The translations under genes were made by a program, and so were the position numbers. The notes under the pieces were generated by a model. It was not told the DNA's origin, made no database searches, and saw nothing but the letters and a program-made list of their open reading frames with translations. 64,000 bases of DNA from Proteles cristata cristata (taxonomy: Eukaryota > Chordata > Mammalia > Carnivora > Hyaenidae), in assembly GCA_017311185.1 (NCBI GenBank), contig JAESUZ010004533.1, forward strand, positions 1,397,306-1,461,305, read 5' to 3'. This document shows, in pieces, positions 36,590 through 47,492 of this stretch. Every line of letters begins with the position of its first letter. Within the stretch, counting starts at the first letter, position 1.

Positions 36590-37754
36590 CATTATGACCA
36601 ACCTGGACTTTAGTCCAAGAATGAACAGATGGTTCATCATTTGAAAAAAAAATACAATTCACCATTCTAAGAAGGTAAAAGAAAAATCATGGTCATGTCA
36701 ATTGTGTAAAATGCAGTTGAAAAAATTCAATGTAATTTATGTTAAAAACTTTATATTATATTGAAGTACCTATAAATGGCATCTACCCAAATCTAAGATT
36801 ATTCTTGATTGTGAATGTCATAATTATTTCCCCTAAAAAGTGGGAACATTGCTCCTATTCAACATGGAACCAGAGTCCTGGCCAATGACTATAGTTGAAA
36901 ATTAAAGTCAAGAATATTAGAAATAAAGTAAAAAATTCTTTCCCTATTTGCAGACAAATGATTGTTAAAGTAAAAAATCCCAAAAATCTACAGGTAGTTT
37001 CTTCAAACCAGATAAGTTCAGAATGTTTCAGAGTACAAAGTTATCATGAAAAAGTCAATTACATTTCTGTATATAATTTTGCAGCCACTGCTGGCCTAAA
37101 TGACATATGTAGCCTTGGACTCCACTCCCCTTCCTTGCAAACCCTCTTTCTTTCCACACTGAAGAGATCTAATACATCGAGTAATAAGCAAAACACAAGC
37201 GAAAACAAAAAACAAAAAAGCAAAGAAAATCAATTGGGAGCCAATTTATCTATATCATACGATTTACAATATCTCCAAAATATCAAAATACTAATGTATA
37301 AATCTATTAAGACATATTTTATTAGATGTTAAAATTAAAAAATGAAGATAAAAAGAATGAAAGATTTACTATTAAAGATATAGAAATCTCATGAATTTAA
37401 AGACCCAGCATTAGTTCTGATGGCAATCCTCCAAATTTATGTATAGATTTAATGCAATTAAAAGAATGTGGAAATGCAACCAAAGTATTACCTCCAGGGC
37501 AAAACTTCAAGGCAAATATTGTATTGCAAGAGTATTGGAAGAATACTGCAACTGCAAGAATATTATACTCTTGCACATGACTGTGCATGATTTTTTATAA
37601 ACAGCTTTATTAATAATTGCCCTAACTCAAACAGCTTAAATGCTTTTCAGTGGATCAATGGATAAACAAAGCAATTCAATTTATCTTATTAAAATATATT
37701 TCCATACTACCAAGTAAGTAGATAATGCACCAAAACTATTCCAGCAGTATTTTT

Positions 37755-37950
37755 TAAAGTAATTTTTAATGTTTATTTATTTTTTAGGAAGAGAGAGCAG
37801 AGATGGTCAGAAAGAGAGGGAGATAGAGGATAAGAAGTGGGCTCTGTGCCGACAGCAGCAAGCCTGATGTGGATCTTGAACTCACAAACCATGAGATCAT
37901 GACTTGAACCAAAGTCAGCTGCTCAACTGACTGAGCCACCCAGGTGCCCC
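37755..37950 (-). mobile_element. CAN/SINEC-type SINE
   Basis: Antisense copy. Flanking 'agcagtatttttt' and 'agcagtaattttt' are the decayed target-site duplication. Confidence 0.92.
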
Positions 37951-38672
37951 ATAGCAGTAATTTTTGTGTGTGTGTGTATGTATGGAGAAGCTGTTCTAAA
38001 GTTTACAAGAAAATGAAAACAACAACAACAAATTTGTAAGAAAATGCAAATTATAGTCATAACGATTTTGATAATAAAAAATAAAGTTAGAACTTACATT
38101 ATATGATTTTAAGGATTATAGTATAGCTACAATAATGAAGACTTTGTGGTGTCAGAACAAGTATAAACCTAGAGATTAATGAGAAAGAATTAATATTGCC
38201 AAACAAATATCACCAATAGATTTTTGGCAAATGTGCAAAGGAAATTCGATGGAAGGAAAAAACAATGTCTTCAGCAAATAATGTTTGAACAACTGGACAT
38301 AAACATGAAAATAAACCTCAACCTGTTCTTCACACTTTTACAAAAAGTAACCCAAAATGGATCATGTATCTAAAGGTGTAATATAAAATTATTAACCATA
38401 TAAAGAAAACACAGGAGTAAATCACAGTGACTTTGCATTATGTAAAAAGTTCTTAAAAATGAACAAATGCAAAACTGGACTTTAACAAAACAATAAGAAA
38501 ACCTCAATTTTATAAATGCCCAAAATATTTGAATAGCCACTTCACCATAGAAGATATGCAGATGACAAGTATGTTCAGGAAAGAGGTTCAACATAATATT
38601 CCAAAGAAAATTTAAGTTGAAATCAAAAGGAGATAAGAGTACCACCACATATCTGTTAAAATGGCTATAATG

Positions 38673-38841
38673 GGGGCACCTATGTGGCTCAGTTGATTAA
38701 GCATCCAACTCTTGATTTTGGCTCAGTTCATGAGTCAAGCCCCACAATGGACTCTGTGCTCACAGTGTGGAACCTGCTTGAGAATCTCTCTCTCTCTCTC
38801 TCTCTCTTTCAAAAATAAATGAACTTAAAAAAATAAGAAAG
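38673..38841 (+). mobile_element. CAN/SINEC-type SINE, internally shortened
   Basis: Sense copy lacking part of the body. The CT-rich segment is a plain (CT)n run (38786-38808). The 13-bp duplication AATGGCTATAATG is perfect (38660-38672 and 38842-38854). Confidence 0.94.
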
Positions 38842-39456
38842 AATGGCTATAATGACAATACCAAGTGCTAGCAACAATGTAAAATAACTGGAACTGTCAC
38901 AGTCTACTGGTGGGAATGCAAAAATGACATAGCTTCTTTGGAGAATAGTTTGGTAATTTCTTGGCAAACTAAACATAACACAATATATAAAAATCACATT
39001 CCTAGTACTTTCCCTGGAGAAAAGACAACTTGTACTCTTGCACATGCCTATCCATGATTTTTTATAAGCAGTTTTATTAATAATCGCCCTAACTCAAACG
39101 ACTTAAATGCCTTTAAATGGGTCAACAGATAAACAAACTATATAGCACACCCTTGACATGGGATACTACTCAGAAATAAAAAGGAATATGCAATTTGTAA
39201 CCAAACAATATGGACAAATCTCAAAGACATTATATTGAGTGAAAGGAGTCAGTCACAAAAGTATACATATTGCATAATACCATTTATATGCAATTTTTTA
39301 AAAGGAAAAAATTTGAGGATGGAGAACATATCTGGTTGCTGGGTATTGAGGTAAGAGGAGAGTTGAGACGTAGGGGCAGCATGGAAGAACTTGGGGGAAT
39401 AATTGCATTATTGTGTATTCTTATTGAGATGAGGGTTACAAGAATCTATAAATCTG

Positions 39457-39695
39457 GGGGCGCCTGGGTGGCTTAGTCGTTTAAGCGTCCGACTTTCGCT
39501 TAAGTCATGATCTCGCGGTTCGTGGGTTCGAGCCCCGCGTCAGGCTCTGTGCTGACTGCCGGCTCAGAGCCTGGAGCCTATTTCAGAGTCTGTATCTCCC
39601 TCTCTCTCTCTCTGACCCTCCCCTGCTCACGCTGTCTCTCTCTCTCTCTATCCTAGAAATAAATAAAAAAAAAACATTTAAATAAAAATAAAAAA
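39457..39695 (+). mobile_element. CAN/SINEC-type SINE, young subfamily, full length
   Basis: Sense copy with intact head (GGCGCCTGGGTGGCTTAGTC), B-box GTGGGTTCGAGCCCC, CpG-rich body and CTATCCTAGAAATAAA tail. The 16-bp duplication AGAATCTATAAATCTG is perfect (39441-39456 and 39696-39711). The head closely matches a functional Pol III A/B-box arrangement. Confidence 0.97.
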
Positions 39696-39711
39696 GAATC
39701 TATAAATCTGT

Positions 39712-40500
39712 TAAAATTCATGAAATGTATACAAAAACATGTTACTTGTGTAAGCAAAGTAAAGATCACAAAGAGTTACCCAATTATACTATCAAATGAG
39801 AAACAAATATTTAGACTTTTAAAATGTGGAATAATATGAATTCTTATACATTGGCAATAAGAATGCCATTTGATATAAAAAGTTTTGAGAGCAATTTGGC
39901 AGTATCTCAGATCCATCAATTCCATTCCTGTGTATATACCTAGATAAATGCTCATATAGGTGTGCATGGTGACATGTACAAAAGTGTTCATACTAGTGTA
40001 ATGTGCAGTAGTAACAACTGGAAATCACTTCTATGTTAATAAGAAGTAAAATCAGTAAATAATTTTAGTAAAGTCACATAACGAAATGTTAGAATTGATA
40101 AAAATTTGCTAGTACCAATTCATCGTTGAGTATGATATTAACAAATATAATACTGAAAAATGAAAGAAGAATAAGATCAAGGAGATATCATTTATTACAT
40201 TGAAAAGCATAAACATGTAAAATATTACTGTACGCATTATGTAGGAATACATATCTACTTCATAAAAGTCTAAAGACACTCATGATACGACTATTACAAA
40301 ACCAAAGATGTCACCCAAAGGGTGTATTTGTGGTGGGGAAGACATGGAAAAAGAATGTATAATTAGGTAGGGATGCATAGAAAGATTTAGCTATTTATTT
40401 GATATTTAATTGTTTACTGTTTATATGTGATGGATACTTGATTTTTGTCATATAATTGTGTATCTAAAATATTCTATACAACACTTTTTTAAAATAAAAA
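39712..40500 (+). mobile_element. Old L1 3' region, sense
   Basis: Diverged L1 order: 'attggcaataagaatgccat', 'gagagcaatttggcagtatctc', 'attcctgtgtatatacctag', 'acaaaagtgttcatac' and 'gtagtaacaactggaaat'. Ends in a T-rich then A-rich stretch. No frame survives. Confidence 0.68.
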
Positions 40501-40824
40501 TAAGGTAAAAGTAATATGTACTAAGGTGCTAATAACTCAAGAATTTATCTTTTCAAAATTTTCTTAAATTGTGAATAATATACAAATAGTGTAATCTTTA
40601 TCTCAATGGAGAATTTCAGGATACAACAATGAACTCAGATGAGGGCAGGTAGTTGAAAGTGAGAGATCTTTATGGAGACCCATCATCTGCAAATGAATTT
40701 GTAAACTGCTTCTGAAAAATGCTAGGCTTGAGTAGTAGAATTTATGGATTATGCTGCAACAGAATGATTTTCTCTTATCACCTAGATAGAAACCCAGAAT
40801 CAGATTTTTAATTTGGCATTTAAA
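40501..40824. other. No recognisable feature
   Basis: Short AT-rich interval preceding a SINE. Confidence 0.5.
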
Positions 40825-40843
40825 AAAAAAATTAGGCATTTTC

Positions 40844-41053
40844 GGGGCGCGTGGGTGGCTTAGTTGGTTAAGCGTCCAACTTTCGCTCAGGTCATGACCT
40901 CGCGGTTGGTGGGTTCGAGCCCCGCGTCGGGCTCTGTGCTGACTGCCAGCTCAGAGCCTGGAGCCTGTTTCAGAGTCTGTCACTCCCTCTCTCTCTGACC
41001 CTCCCCTGCTCATGCTGTCTCTCTCTCTCTCCTAGAAATAAATAAAATATTTT
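40844..41053 (+). mobile_element. CAN/SINEC-type SINE, young subfamily, full length
   Basis: Sense copy, CpG-rich, with CTCCTAGAAATAAA tail. The 19-bp duplication AAAAAAATTAGGCATTTTC is perfect (40825-40843 and 41054-41072). The head has GCGCGTGGG where other copies have GCGCCTGGG. Confidence 0.97.
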
Positions 41054-41252
41054 AAAAAAATTAGGCATTTTCAATTCTTTGCCATCTAACATTATACTCC
41101 TGTATGGGAAGAATTAAAAAAGAAGTTGTAATGAAATCTATTTACTATAGCGGAGAAGAACTATCTCTTTACATATTTCTCCCAAGAAATCTCTCCTGAA
41201 TTATGGATGCTTCAGGAACTTCAAACATAGTACAAATGAAGTTAAATTCATT

Positions 41253-41454
41253 TTTTTAATGTTTTATTTATTTCTGAGAGAGAGAGCATGAGCAGGGGAG
41301 GGTCAGAGAGAGGGAGATACAGAATTTGAAACAGGCTCCAGGCTCTGAGCTGGCTGTCAGCACAGAGGACGACACGGGGCTTGAACCCATGAACCGTGAG
41401 ATCATGAACTGAGCCGAAGTCGGACGCTTAACCGACTGAGCCACCCAGGCACCC
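41253..41454 (-). mobile_element. CAN/SINEC-type SINE
   Basis: Antisense, well preserved copy. TTCATTTT and CTCATTTT flanks suggest a short target-site duplication. The minus-strand frame 41268-41489 is a SINE translation. Confidence 0.94.
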
Positions 41455-42949
41455 CTCATTTTCTTTATGTACATATTCAACATCCACATAAAATTGGTCC
41501 TTCCAATCTGTAGCTTATAATTCGTTTTCTCTGTAGTTTTTGTTTTCTCACTAGGACACCCAAATGTAGGTACAGTTTTGGTGATTCTACCCCATTTCTT
41601 CTACCTCGATATGAAATAGAGCAACTTCACTTTTCTTGTTTCTAAACTGTAATGTCTGCATATTTTTTTCTTGAAAAATGTGTTCTAACCCTTTTATAAA
41701 ATCCAAATTAAGTGGGGAATTTTACATCCTAGAAATTAACATCCAGATATCTTGACCCCAGTTTGAAGGCAATGAATAATTTGGTTTCAAAAATATTTGG
41801 AAATATTCTATTTCCAAAGCATAGTAGCATGAAATTCCACAGATTTTTTTCCCCAACCCACTGGACTGCTTTCAGCTTTCTCTCCATGCTTAGCATTTTC
41901 CTCTTTCCTGCTCTTGTTTGTATTTCTTACTGTCCTCGCCACTTGGACCAGAAGTTTATTTTCATAATATAATAATAATTCTACTTCCCCGAGCTGATGT
42001 GGTTCTCAAGATAAAATGGAAATGCTTTCTATTCTAGGCGATTGCATCGATTCCCCACAATAAATACAATATTGCCTTGTCTATGTGTTCTCTAAGCACT
42101 TCCCATCACTAATCTAACTCTTGCCACGTTCTGACCCAAAACTTTGGCACCTTACTTGTGTGGTACACTTTGCCAGGCTTACATAAAGTTAACCTTTCAC
42201 ATAAAATCTGGATTGCTAACTAAGCATATCTCCCTTGCACATGAGATCAGTTACGTAAATGGCCCTGAATTGAATGTAAAAGTTATTTTTCTTGTTCTGT
42301 TTTCTTGACACACAAGGGAGGAGAGGAAAAGGGAAGCATATAAAGAGGTGAAGATCAACATTCTGCACAATTTGTGAAAGAGTATATGAAACCAATAAAT
42401 GCTGAAGCATTTTTGTCCTGTGGACACTAATAAAGGGTATCATAAAATAGGTACTGTGGAATTCTAACACTGTATATTATTTGCCTGAATAATAGCTACA
42501 AGGATATTCAAATTGGTATTTTTTACTGTGCTCTTGTAAAAATAAAGGGAAACAACAAAATTTCTAGCATAGGGACCATGGGTTCACTCTGCCAGAAACA
42601 TTTGTTAGGAAATTAGGAATTAGCATTCTTAGACCCTAGTATTGGAAAACTGACAACCAAGTCAAATTTACAAACATAAAAGTTTACAATATCATAACTT
42701 AGGATTAAACTATTCTTGAGTTTTAATGTATGAAAGATACAATAAAACCAGAACAATCTGACAAAATCATGGCATAAGAAGATAAGACGGTGGTGCTAGA
42801 AATTATTGTTATTATCTAAACATTTACATCTTTTGTTCTCCATCACCATTATATAAGTTTAAGGCAAGGTCATACATGCCTTCTTAACCTTGGAAACTTC
42901 AAAACTGGTCCCCTGGTATTCATATTTTTATTCTTCTTCTCCCCATTAT
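41455..42949. other. No recognisable feature
   Basis: Unassigned sequence. The small frames at 41763-41972 and 42216-42470 show no domain. Confidence 0.5.
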
Positions 42950-43518
42950 ACCCATGGTGTCAAAATATTCATAAAACACAAATCAGACTGTCTCAGTTTT
43001 CATGAAACCATTTAATAATGTTTCAAAAATCCTTAGTATATTCTATATGGTCCTCTACATATGGTTCATCTAGTTAGCTTTATACTCTCCATTTTTCCCA
43101 TTTCTACTTTTTTATAGTAATTTTTAAAAATGTTTTATCTATTTCTGAAAGAGAGAGAGACAGCATGAGCAGGGGAGGGTCAGAGAGAGAGGGAGACACA
43201 GAATCGGAAACAGGCTCCAGGCTCTGAGCTGGCTGTCAGCACAGAGTCTGAAGCGCGGCTCGAGCCCATGAACAGTGAGATCATGACCTGAGCCAAAGTT
43301 GGATGCTTAACCGACTGAGCCACCGAAGCACCCCTCTATTGGTTTTTTATTTCTATTCTCCAACAGCTTCTCCTCAGTCTCTATCAACTTCAGGCTTCCC
43401 TTTGTGTTTTCATTTCAGTAAAAATTGCTGGATATCTTAGATCATGACTTATTCCTTAGTATTTACTCATTCTACTTTTTAGGTATCCATTGTCCTTGAC
43501 TATAATGTGGCTCTCATC
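42950..43518 (+). mobile_element. L2-like repeat, split by a SINE
   Basis: The order 'acacaaatcagactgtctcag', 'ccatttaataatgtttcaaaaatccttagtatattctatatggtcctctacat' and 'ctctccatttttcccatttctac' follows an L2 3' region. It seems to continue after the SINE ('ccaacagcttctcctcag', 'cttcaggcttccctttgtg'). It is the flank into which the retrovirus at 43519 landed. Confidence 0.55.
43119..43335 (-). mobile_element. CAN/SINEC-type SINE
   Basis: Antisense full-length copy with GA-rich block and head ending 'ccaccgaagcacccc'. Confidence 0.93.
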
Positions 43519-43852
43519 TGTTGGGAGCCATTCTGAACCCACTAGTTGAGAAAACTCCTGGTGAGGTTAAAGCAAGTTTGCACGGTCTCTTGCCAATCAG
43601 ATAATGACCAATATCCTCCCCCACTCAGTTATTTCTGCTTGAGCACTGACCCCTAGGGTACCTTGTTGATCAATACCAGGAGTGACTTGTCCCCTTATTC
43701 TGGCCCCGATATGATGACTGCACCTTGTGAAGGAACTGATTATGGGAACAACTTCTTTTGATTATGGGAACAGACATCGTGTCTCCAGAAGGTCCTGTTT
43801 CCCTCCATACTTTCCCTTGAGCTATGAACAGGTTAATGATCCTTACTCATAA

Positions 43853-44128
43853 AAGATTGACCTTTACATGTACAATTCTGTTTCTACCATTGCATTAGTC
43901 CAAGATGTTCATACAGCTCAACATGCAAATCAACTAACCAAAAATGTCTTTCATTCCCTAGCTATTCAAGAAATCATAAAAGTAGACACAAAGGTAAATG
44001 CACTCGAAGAGGCTATTCTATGTATTGGAAATGAGCTAAACTCTTTAAAGGCACGGTTGGCTCTCTGGTACAATAAAGCATATAACTGGAATATCAAGTC
44101 TTGCCCGGAGACAAAGAGCCTGACTTAG
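43853..44128 (+). pseudogene. Envelope TM-like fragment within the LTR
   Basis: A stop-free stretch (Met at 43868, 86 codons) with a heptad-like helical segment (ending 'NALEEAILCIGNELNSLKARL', here only the region around 44015-44060) of the kind found in the ectodomain of betaretrovirus-like transmembrane envelope subunits. It is preceded by a Gln/His/Asn-rich segment, as in that family. It lacks the fusion peptide, the membrane anchor and the cytoplasmic tail, and begins directly after a stop at 43850. It is therefore only a piece and cannot act as an envelope protein. The family call comes from the residue pattern by eye. Confidence 0.6.
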
Positions 44129-44477
44129 AGAGAAGGAACAGATAAGAGCAGAAGATAAGTTAGTACATACACCTTTGCTAACTGATGGTGTATAGCAGCC
44201 CCTTCCCTAAGGCCTACTTTCCACAAACACCTTCCCTTACCCTGGCAGCTGTGATGAGGATGGATAAGAGTATCCACAAACCTATGACTTGATCTTAGCG
44301 TTATTAAAATGTGAACACCTTGTTATTTTCTTAGTTACTCAACCTCACTATAATTGGGGCAGTTCTGCAAGAAGACTTCTGTAAAACCTGTTTCTGTACA
44401 TTTTCCAAAACCATCTTATCACAAAGAGCTATCCATTGTAAAAATTCCATTTCCTGATGCCATGGTAACTTCTGACC

Positions 44478-44487
44478 TATAAATAAA
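44478..44487 (+). promoter_or_regulatory. LTR TATA box overlapping a polyadenylation signal
   Basis: TATAAATAAA combines a TATA box with AATAAA (44482-44487). In compact class II LTRs one motif can serve both functions. Its position fits the end of U3. Activity is inferred only. Confidence 0.6.
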
Positions 44488-44626
44488 GACACCAAAACCG
44501 ACAGGACAGAGATGTCTGCCTGGTGAATCAGAAAGGATCTCGGGGCTCCCTCATTCTCTTTCGCCGACACTGTCCATCCTTCAGGGACCCCTGGACCTGT
44601 CAAAGCCGGTACGGCCTCCAACATAG

Positions 44627-44644
44627 TGGTGCCCAAACAGGGAC
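44627..44644 (+). other. Primer-binding site, tRNA-Lys3-like
   Basis: TGGTGCCCAAACAGGGAC matches the 18-nt complement of the tRNA-Lys3 3' end at 16 positions (two transitions). It lies three bases after the LTR end, as expected. Confidence 0.88.
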
Positions 44645-44788
44645 CTGAAGGTAATCTCTTTAAATTATGTTGTTTTTTGTTGCATTAGTCGGGATGGTTA
44701 GGATTCCACCGTAGGGTGCCGCAGACCCCCCTGCATAAGATAAGTAGGGTTAGTTGGTGGATAAGCAAACAACTGTTTTTGAGAAGTT

Positions 44789-46231
44789 ATGGGCCATAGA
44801 GAGTCTAAGGAAAGGAGACTCTTCATAGATGTGATACGAAATGTGCTTACAAAAAAAGGGGCAAAGGTATCCTCTCAACAAATTGCTCGATTTTTATGTT
44901 TTGTTCAAAAACTGTGCCCCTGGTTCCCCAAGGAAGGAACTGTTAATATAGATATCTGGAATAAAGTTGAAGACGAAATTAAACAATGTCCTCAAAAAAC
45001 TCCCATTGAAATTCTTTCTCTATTGACCATCATAAAGGGGGCATTAGACACCTCAAAAGATACTTCTGGTGTCTTCAAGCCCAGCGCCCCCCAAAATAGT
45101 AATAAGGTGGACTCAGGGACTGTCCCGTACTCCACCACTACAAAGCTTTCAAATTTAACATCAGACAATTGGGCTTTCCCTGTTCAGACTACAGGGACTT
45201 TCCCTCCATCTGGGCCGCTTCCACTTCCTCCCATGCCACCTTCAAAATAGTAGGGCTCAGAGCCGCCATTAGAGAGGCAGAAAAAGAGAGAGATACAGAT
45301 TTTGTTCGCTGCTTCCCCGTTGCTCTCAGGGGAGAATTTGATGAATAGGAGAGACATTACCCTCGATAAATTCCTAGGCGAGGGTGATTTTGACACTGCT
45401 CAAGCTCAAATGTATCTTGACAAAGCCACCTTACAGCAGGTCACTGATTGTGCCTATAACACATGGAGAGCTTTGCCAATTGCAACAGGCAGGGCCGCTA
45501 CCTTGGGAGAAATCCGACAATGATCAAATGAAAGCTATGAGGATTTTGTATCTAGACTCATACAAACTGTTAGAAGAGTGATAACTAATGAGGCAGCGGA
45601 CATTCTCATTAAACATCCAGCATTTGAAAACGCCTCTTCTACCTGCCAGTCTTTATTACGACCCATAAGACAAACGGGCACCTTAACTGATTATGTCAAA
45701 CTATGCGCAGATGTAAGTCCTGCCTTTATCCAGGGCGTGGCTATCGCAGCAGCTTTAAAGGGAGAAACATACCCTCAATATGTCAGGTCCTTAGGGCAGT
45801 CAGGAGGTACTAAGAGCGAAAAACCTTCCTCAAGGTTAAATTGCTATTCTTGTGAGTAAGTAGGACATTTCAGTAGGGACTGCCCTACAAAAAAGGCAAA
45901 TACCTCTCTGCCAATCGCACCCGTTCCTCAGGTGATAAACAATAACAACAGACCCATGACTATATGTCCTAAGTGTCAAAAGGGCTTTCATTGAGCCAAA
46001 GATTGTAAATCTAAATTTCACAAAAATGGCCAGCCACTGGGAACCAATCTCCAAAAATCTCAGGACCAGGGAAACAGATTGAGGGGCCAGCCCCAGGCCC
46101 CAACACTAATTGGGGCAACATCCCTCAGCCCTCTCCATCTGTTTGCCAATTCCAGTCAGTCTCTGCGCTCTATAGAGCAACACCAGGCAGCGCAGGATTG
46201 GACCTCTGTTCCACCACCAGCACAATACTAA
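44789..46231 (+). pseudogene. gag: gag of the class II ERV, one frame broken by stops
   Basis: Gag would build the virus core. The start at 44789 gives MGHRES, with Gly2 suitable for myristoylation, followed by a matrix domain with the CPWFP motif near residue 50. All of gag stays in one frame: stops occur at 45248, 45251, 45521, 45857 and 45992, and a final TAA at 46229. The capsid major homology region is legible around 45515-45560 (stop at the Gly after the Gln, then NESYEDFVSRL). Two CCHC zinc knuckles are present at 45842-45883 and 45965-46006, each with one stop inside. The total (about 480 codons) is shorter than usual for betaretroviruses (roughly 550-650), and the missing part is probably around 45250, between matrix and capsid. 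Inactive. Confidence 0.88.
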
Positions 46232-46890
46232 CCCCTGATTCACCTCCTATAACTATTCCCACCGGTGTAAAGGGGCCCCTGCCCCCTGGGGTAGTGGGAC
46301 TAATTTTGGGAAGGAGCTCCATCTCCCTTCAGGGGATCACCATAATCCCTGGGGTCATTGATGCTGACTATCAGGGAGAGATTAAGGAGCTGGTCTCTCC
46401 TCCTTCTTCCACCAAGCAAATTTTTAAAGATCAGAGAATTGCCCAGTTACTATTATTGCTTTATTATTGGATGGGAAAGGATGCCACTAATCCCCCAGAG
46501 GAGAAGGTGGCTTTGGCTCTAGCGATATGGCCTTTTGGATACAGGAGATTAAAGCCTCTAGGCCCACTAAAGTATTGCAGGTTCAGGGAATTCTTATTCA
46601 AGGACTTTTAGACACCAGAGCAGATGTCTTCTGCATTGCAGGAAAAGATTGGCCTTCAGCTTGGCCAACTCAGAATGCTCCTGCTACTCTTGTGGGTATA
46701 GGACATGCTTCTAATGTGCCAAAAAGCTCTCAAATCCTAAAAGGGTCAGATGAGGAGCACAATTCAGGAACTTTTGTCCTCATGTTATTCATTCCATCCC
46801 TTTTTCTTTATGGGGATGAGACATTTTATCCCAAATGGGAATGTTACTTTACACCCCAGATGACAAGGTCCCTAATCAAATGTTACAAAT
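46165..46890 (+). pseudogene. pro: dUTPase-protease (pro) of the class II ERV
   Basis: Lies in the -1 frame relative to gag and overlaps its end, as in betaretroviruses, where pro is reached by ribosomal frameshifting. The first half is a dUTPase, which hydrolyses dUTP. AGLDL at about 46190-46204, GRSS near 46310 and PGVIDADYQGE near 46350-46380 are the expected conserved motifs. The frame then shifts near 46500-46540, and the aspartic protease follows with DTRAD at 46611-46625. The family has DTGAD there, so the catalytic Gly is Arg. The flap region is only partly recognisable. Broken and inactive. Confidence 0.87.
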
Positions 46891-47307
46891 GCAGCTTCAT
46901 CCCAACAAAAGGTTGGACCAGACACAACAGGGTATAATAACACCCATAAATATAAAACCCCAAAAAAGGATTGGCTAGCCAAACTTGTAGAAGGGGCCAT
47001 TGTTTCTTTTGCTGCTGACCCAATAATCTGGAAGTCAAATGCTCCTGTTTGGGTAGAACAATGGCCCTTAACTTCTGAAAAAATAGCAGCAGCAAGACAA
47101 CTTATAGAACAACAACTTATGGAAGGATATATTGAGCCTCCCAATAGTCCATAGAATATTCTCATCTTTGTTACTGGGAAAAAATCTGGAAAATGGAGAA
47201 TGTTGCAAGATCTGAGGGCCATAAATGTTACTATGGAAATTATGGGCTCTCTTCAACCAGGGCTCCCATCCCCTATAGCTGTTCCGGATGGGTATCAGAT
47301 AATTGTG
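46891..47307 (+). pseudogene. pol: Start of pol (reverse transcriptase) of the class II ERV, cut off
   Basis: Reverse transcriptase N-terminus. Visible features are 'WKSNAPVWVEQWPL' (near 47030-47070), a helix-rich stretch ending EGYIEPPNSP followed by a TAG at 47152, and the fingers motif [13 protein letters not shown] (near 47190-47230). The sequence then reaches PDGYQI at about 47300 and stops resembling pol before the first catalytic Asp. RNase H, integrase and env are absent downstream. The breakpoint abuts a different ERV at about 47308. Confidence 0.85.
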
Positions 47308-47484
47308 AAGTTTGTTTACCGGGCCCTTAAACCAGTTAGACAGGCTCATGACAACCTTTTAACCCAAGTAGATTATGGGCTGCACACTTAGCGTTCTGTG
47401 TTAACTCCATGCGGTCCCGGCCAATAATAAACACTCCCTTAATTCGGCTTCAGTGGTCTCGGTTGGTCTCTGTGCATCTCAGCA
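47308..47484 (+). mobile_element. 3' part (R-U5) of a class I ERV LTR
   Basis: Contains AATAAA at 47426-47431, followed by 'cttaattcggcttcagtggtctcggttggtc', the usual style of a gammaretrovirus-like R-U5, ending near CAGCA (47480-47484). The beginning of the LTR is missing or is hidden in 47308-47400. It is not related to the 43519 LTR. Confidence 0.65.
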
Positions 47485-47492
47485 TAATATTT

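Larger units (their letters stand above)
36590..39440 (+). mobile_element. Composite of old sense L1 ORF2 pieces, rearranged
   Basis: L1 ORF2-like sequence occurs at 36590-37110 ('attgctcctattcaacatgg', 'agtcctggcca'), 37241-37510, 37951-38660 ('gccaaacaaatatcaccaatagatttttggcaaa') and 38855-39440 ('gaatggctataatgacaat', 'aactggaactg', 'tactactcagaaataaaaaggaat'). A piece belonging near the end of ORF2 (37520-37690) precedes pieces that lie earlier in L1, so the order is disturbed. The 145-codon frame at 36895-37332 is L1-derived only in its first half. Non-functional. Confidence 0.75.
43519..44623 (+). mobile_element. 5' LTR of a class II (betaretrovirus-like) ERV
   Basis: Begins TGTTGGGAGCC, a start typical of class II LTRs, and ends CCTCCAACA three bases before a primer-binding site. 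A TATA/polyadenylation cluster lies at 44478-44487, about 140 bp from the end, which leaves a short R-U5. The length, about 1.1 kb, is large for class II LTRs and is partly explained by an envelope-like coding stretch inside U3 (43853-44128). No second copy of this LTR is present in the window, so the boundaries rest on the TG...CA ends and the primer site alone. An alternative is that the true LTR starts downstream of the env piece and the first TG is fortuitous. Confidence 0.7.

Noticed and set aside
44331..44636. 101-codon minus-strand frame
   Set aside because: Antisense of the LTR U3/R-U5 and primer-binding site. No independent motif.
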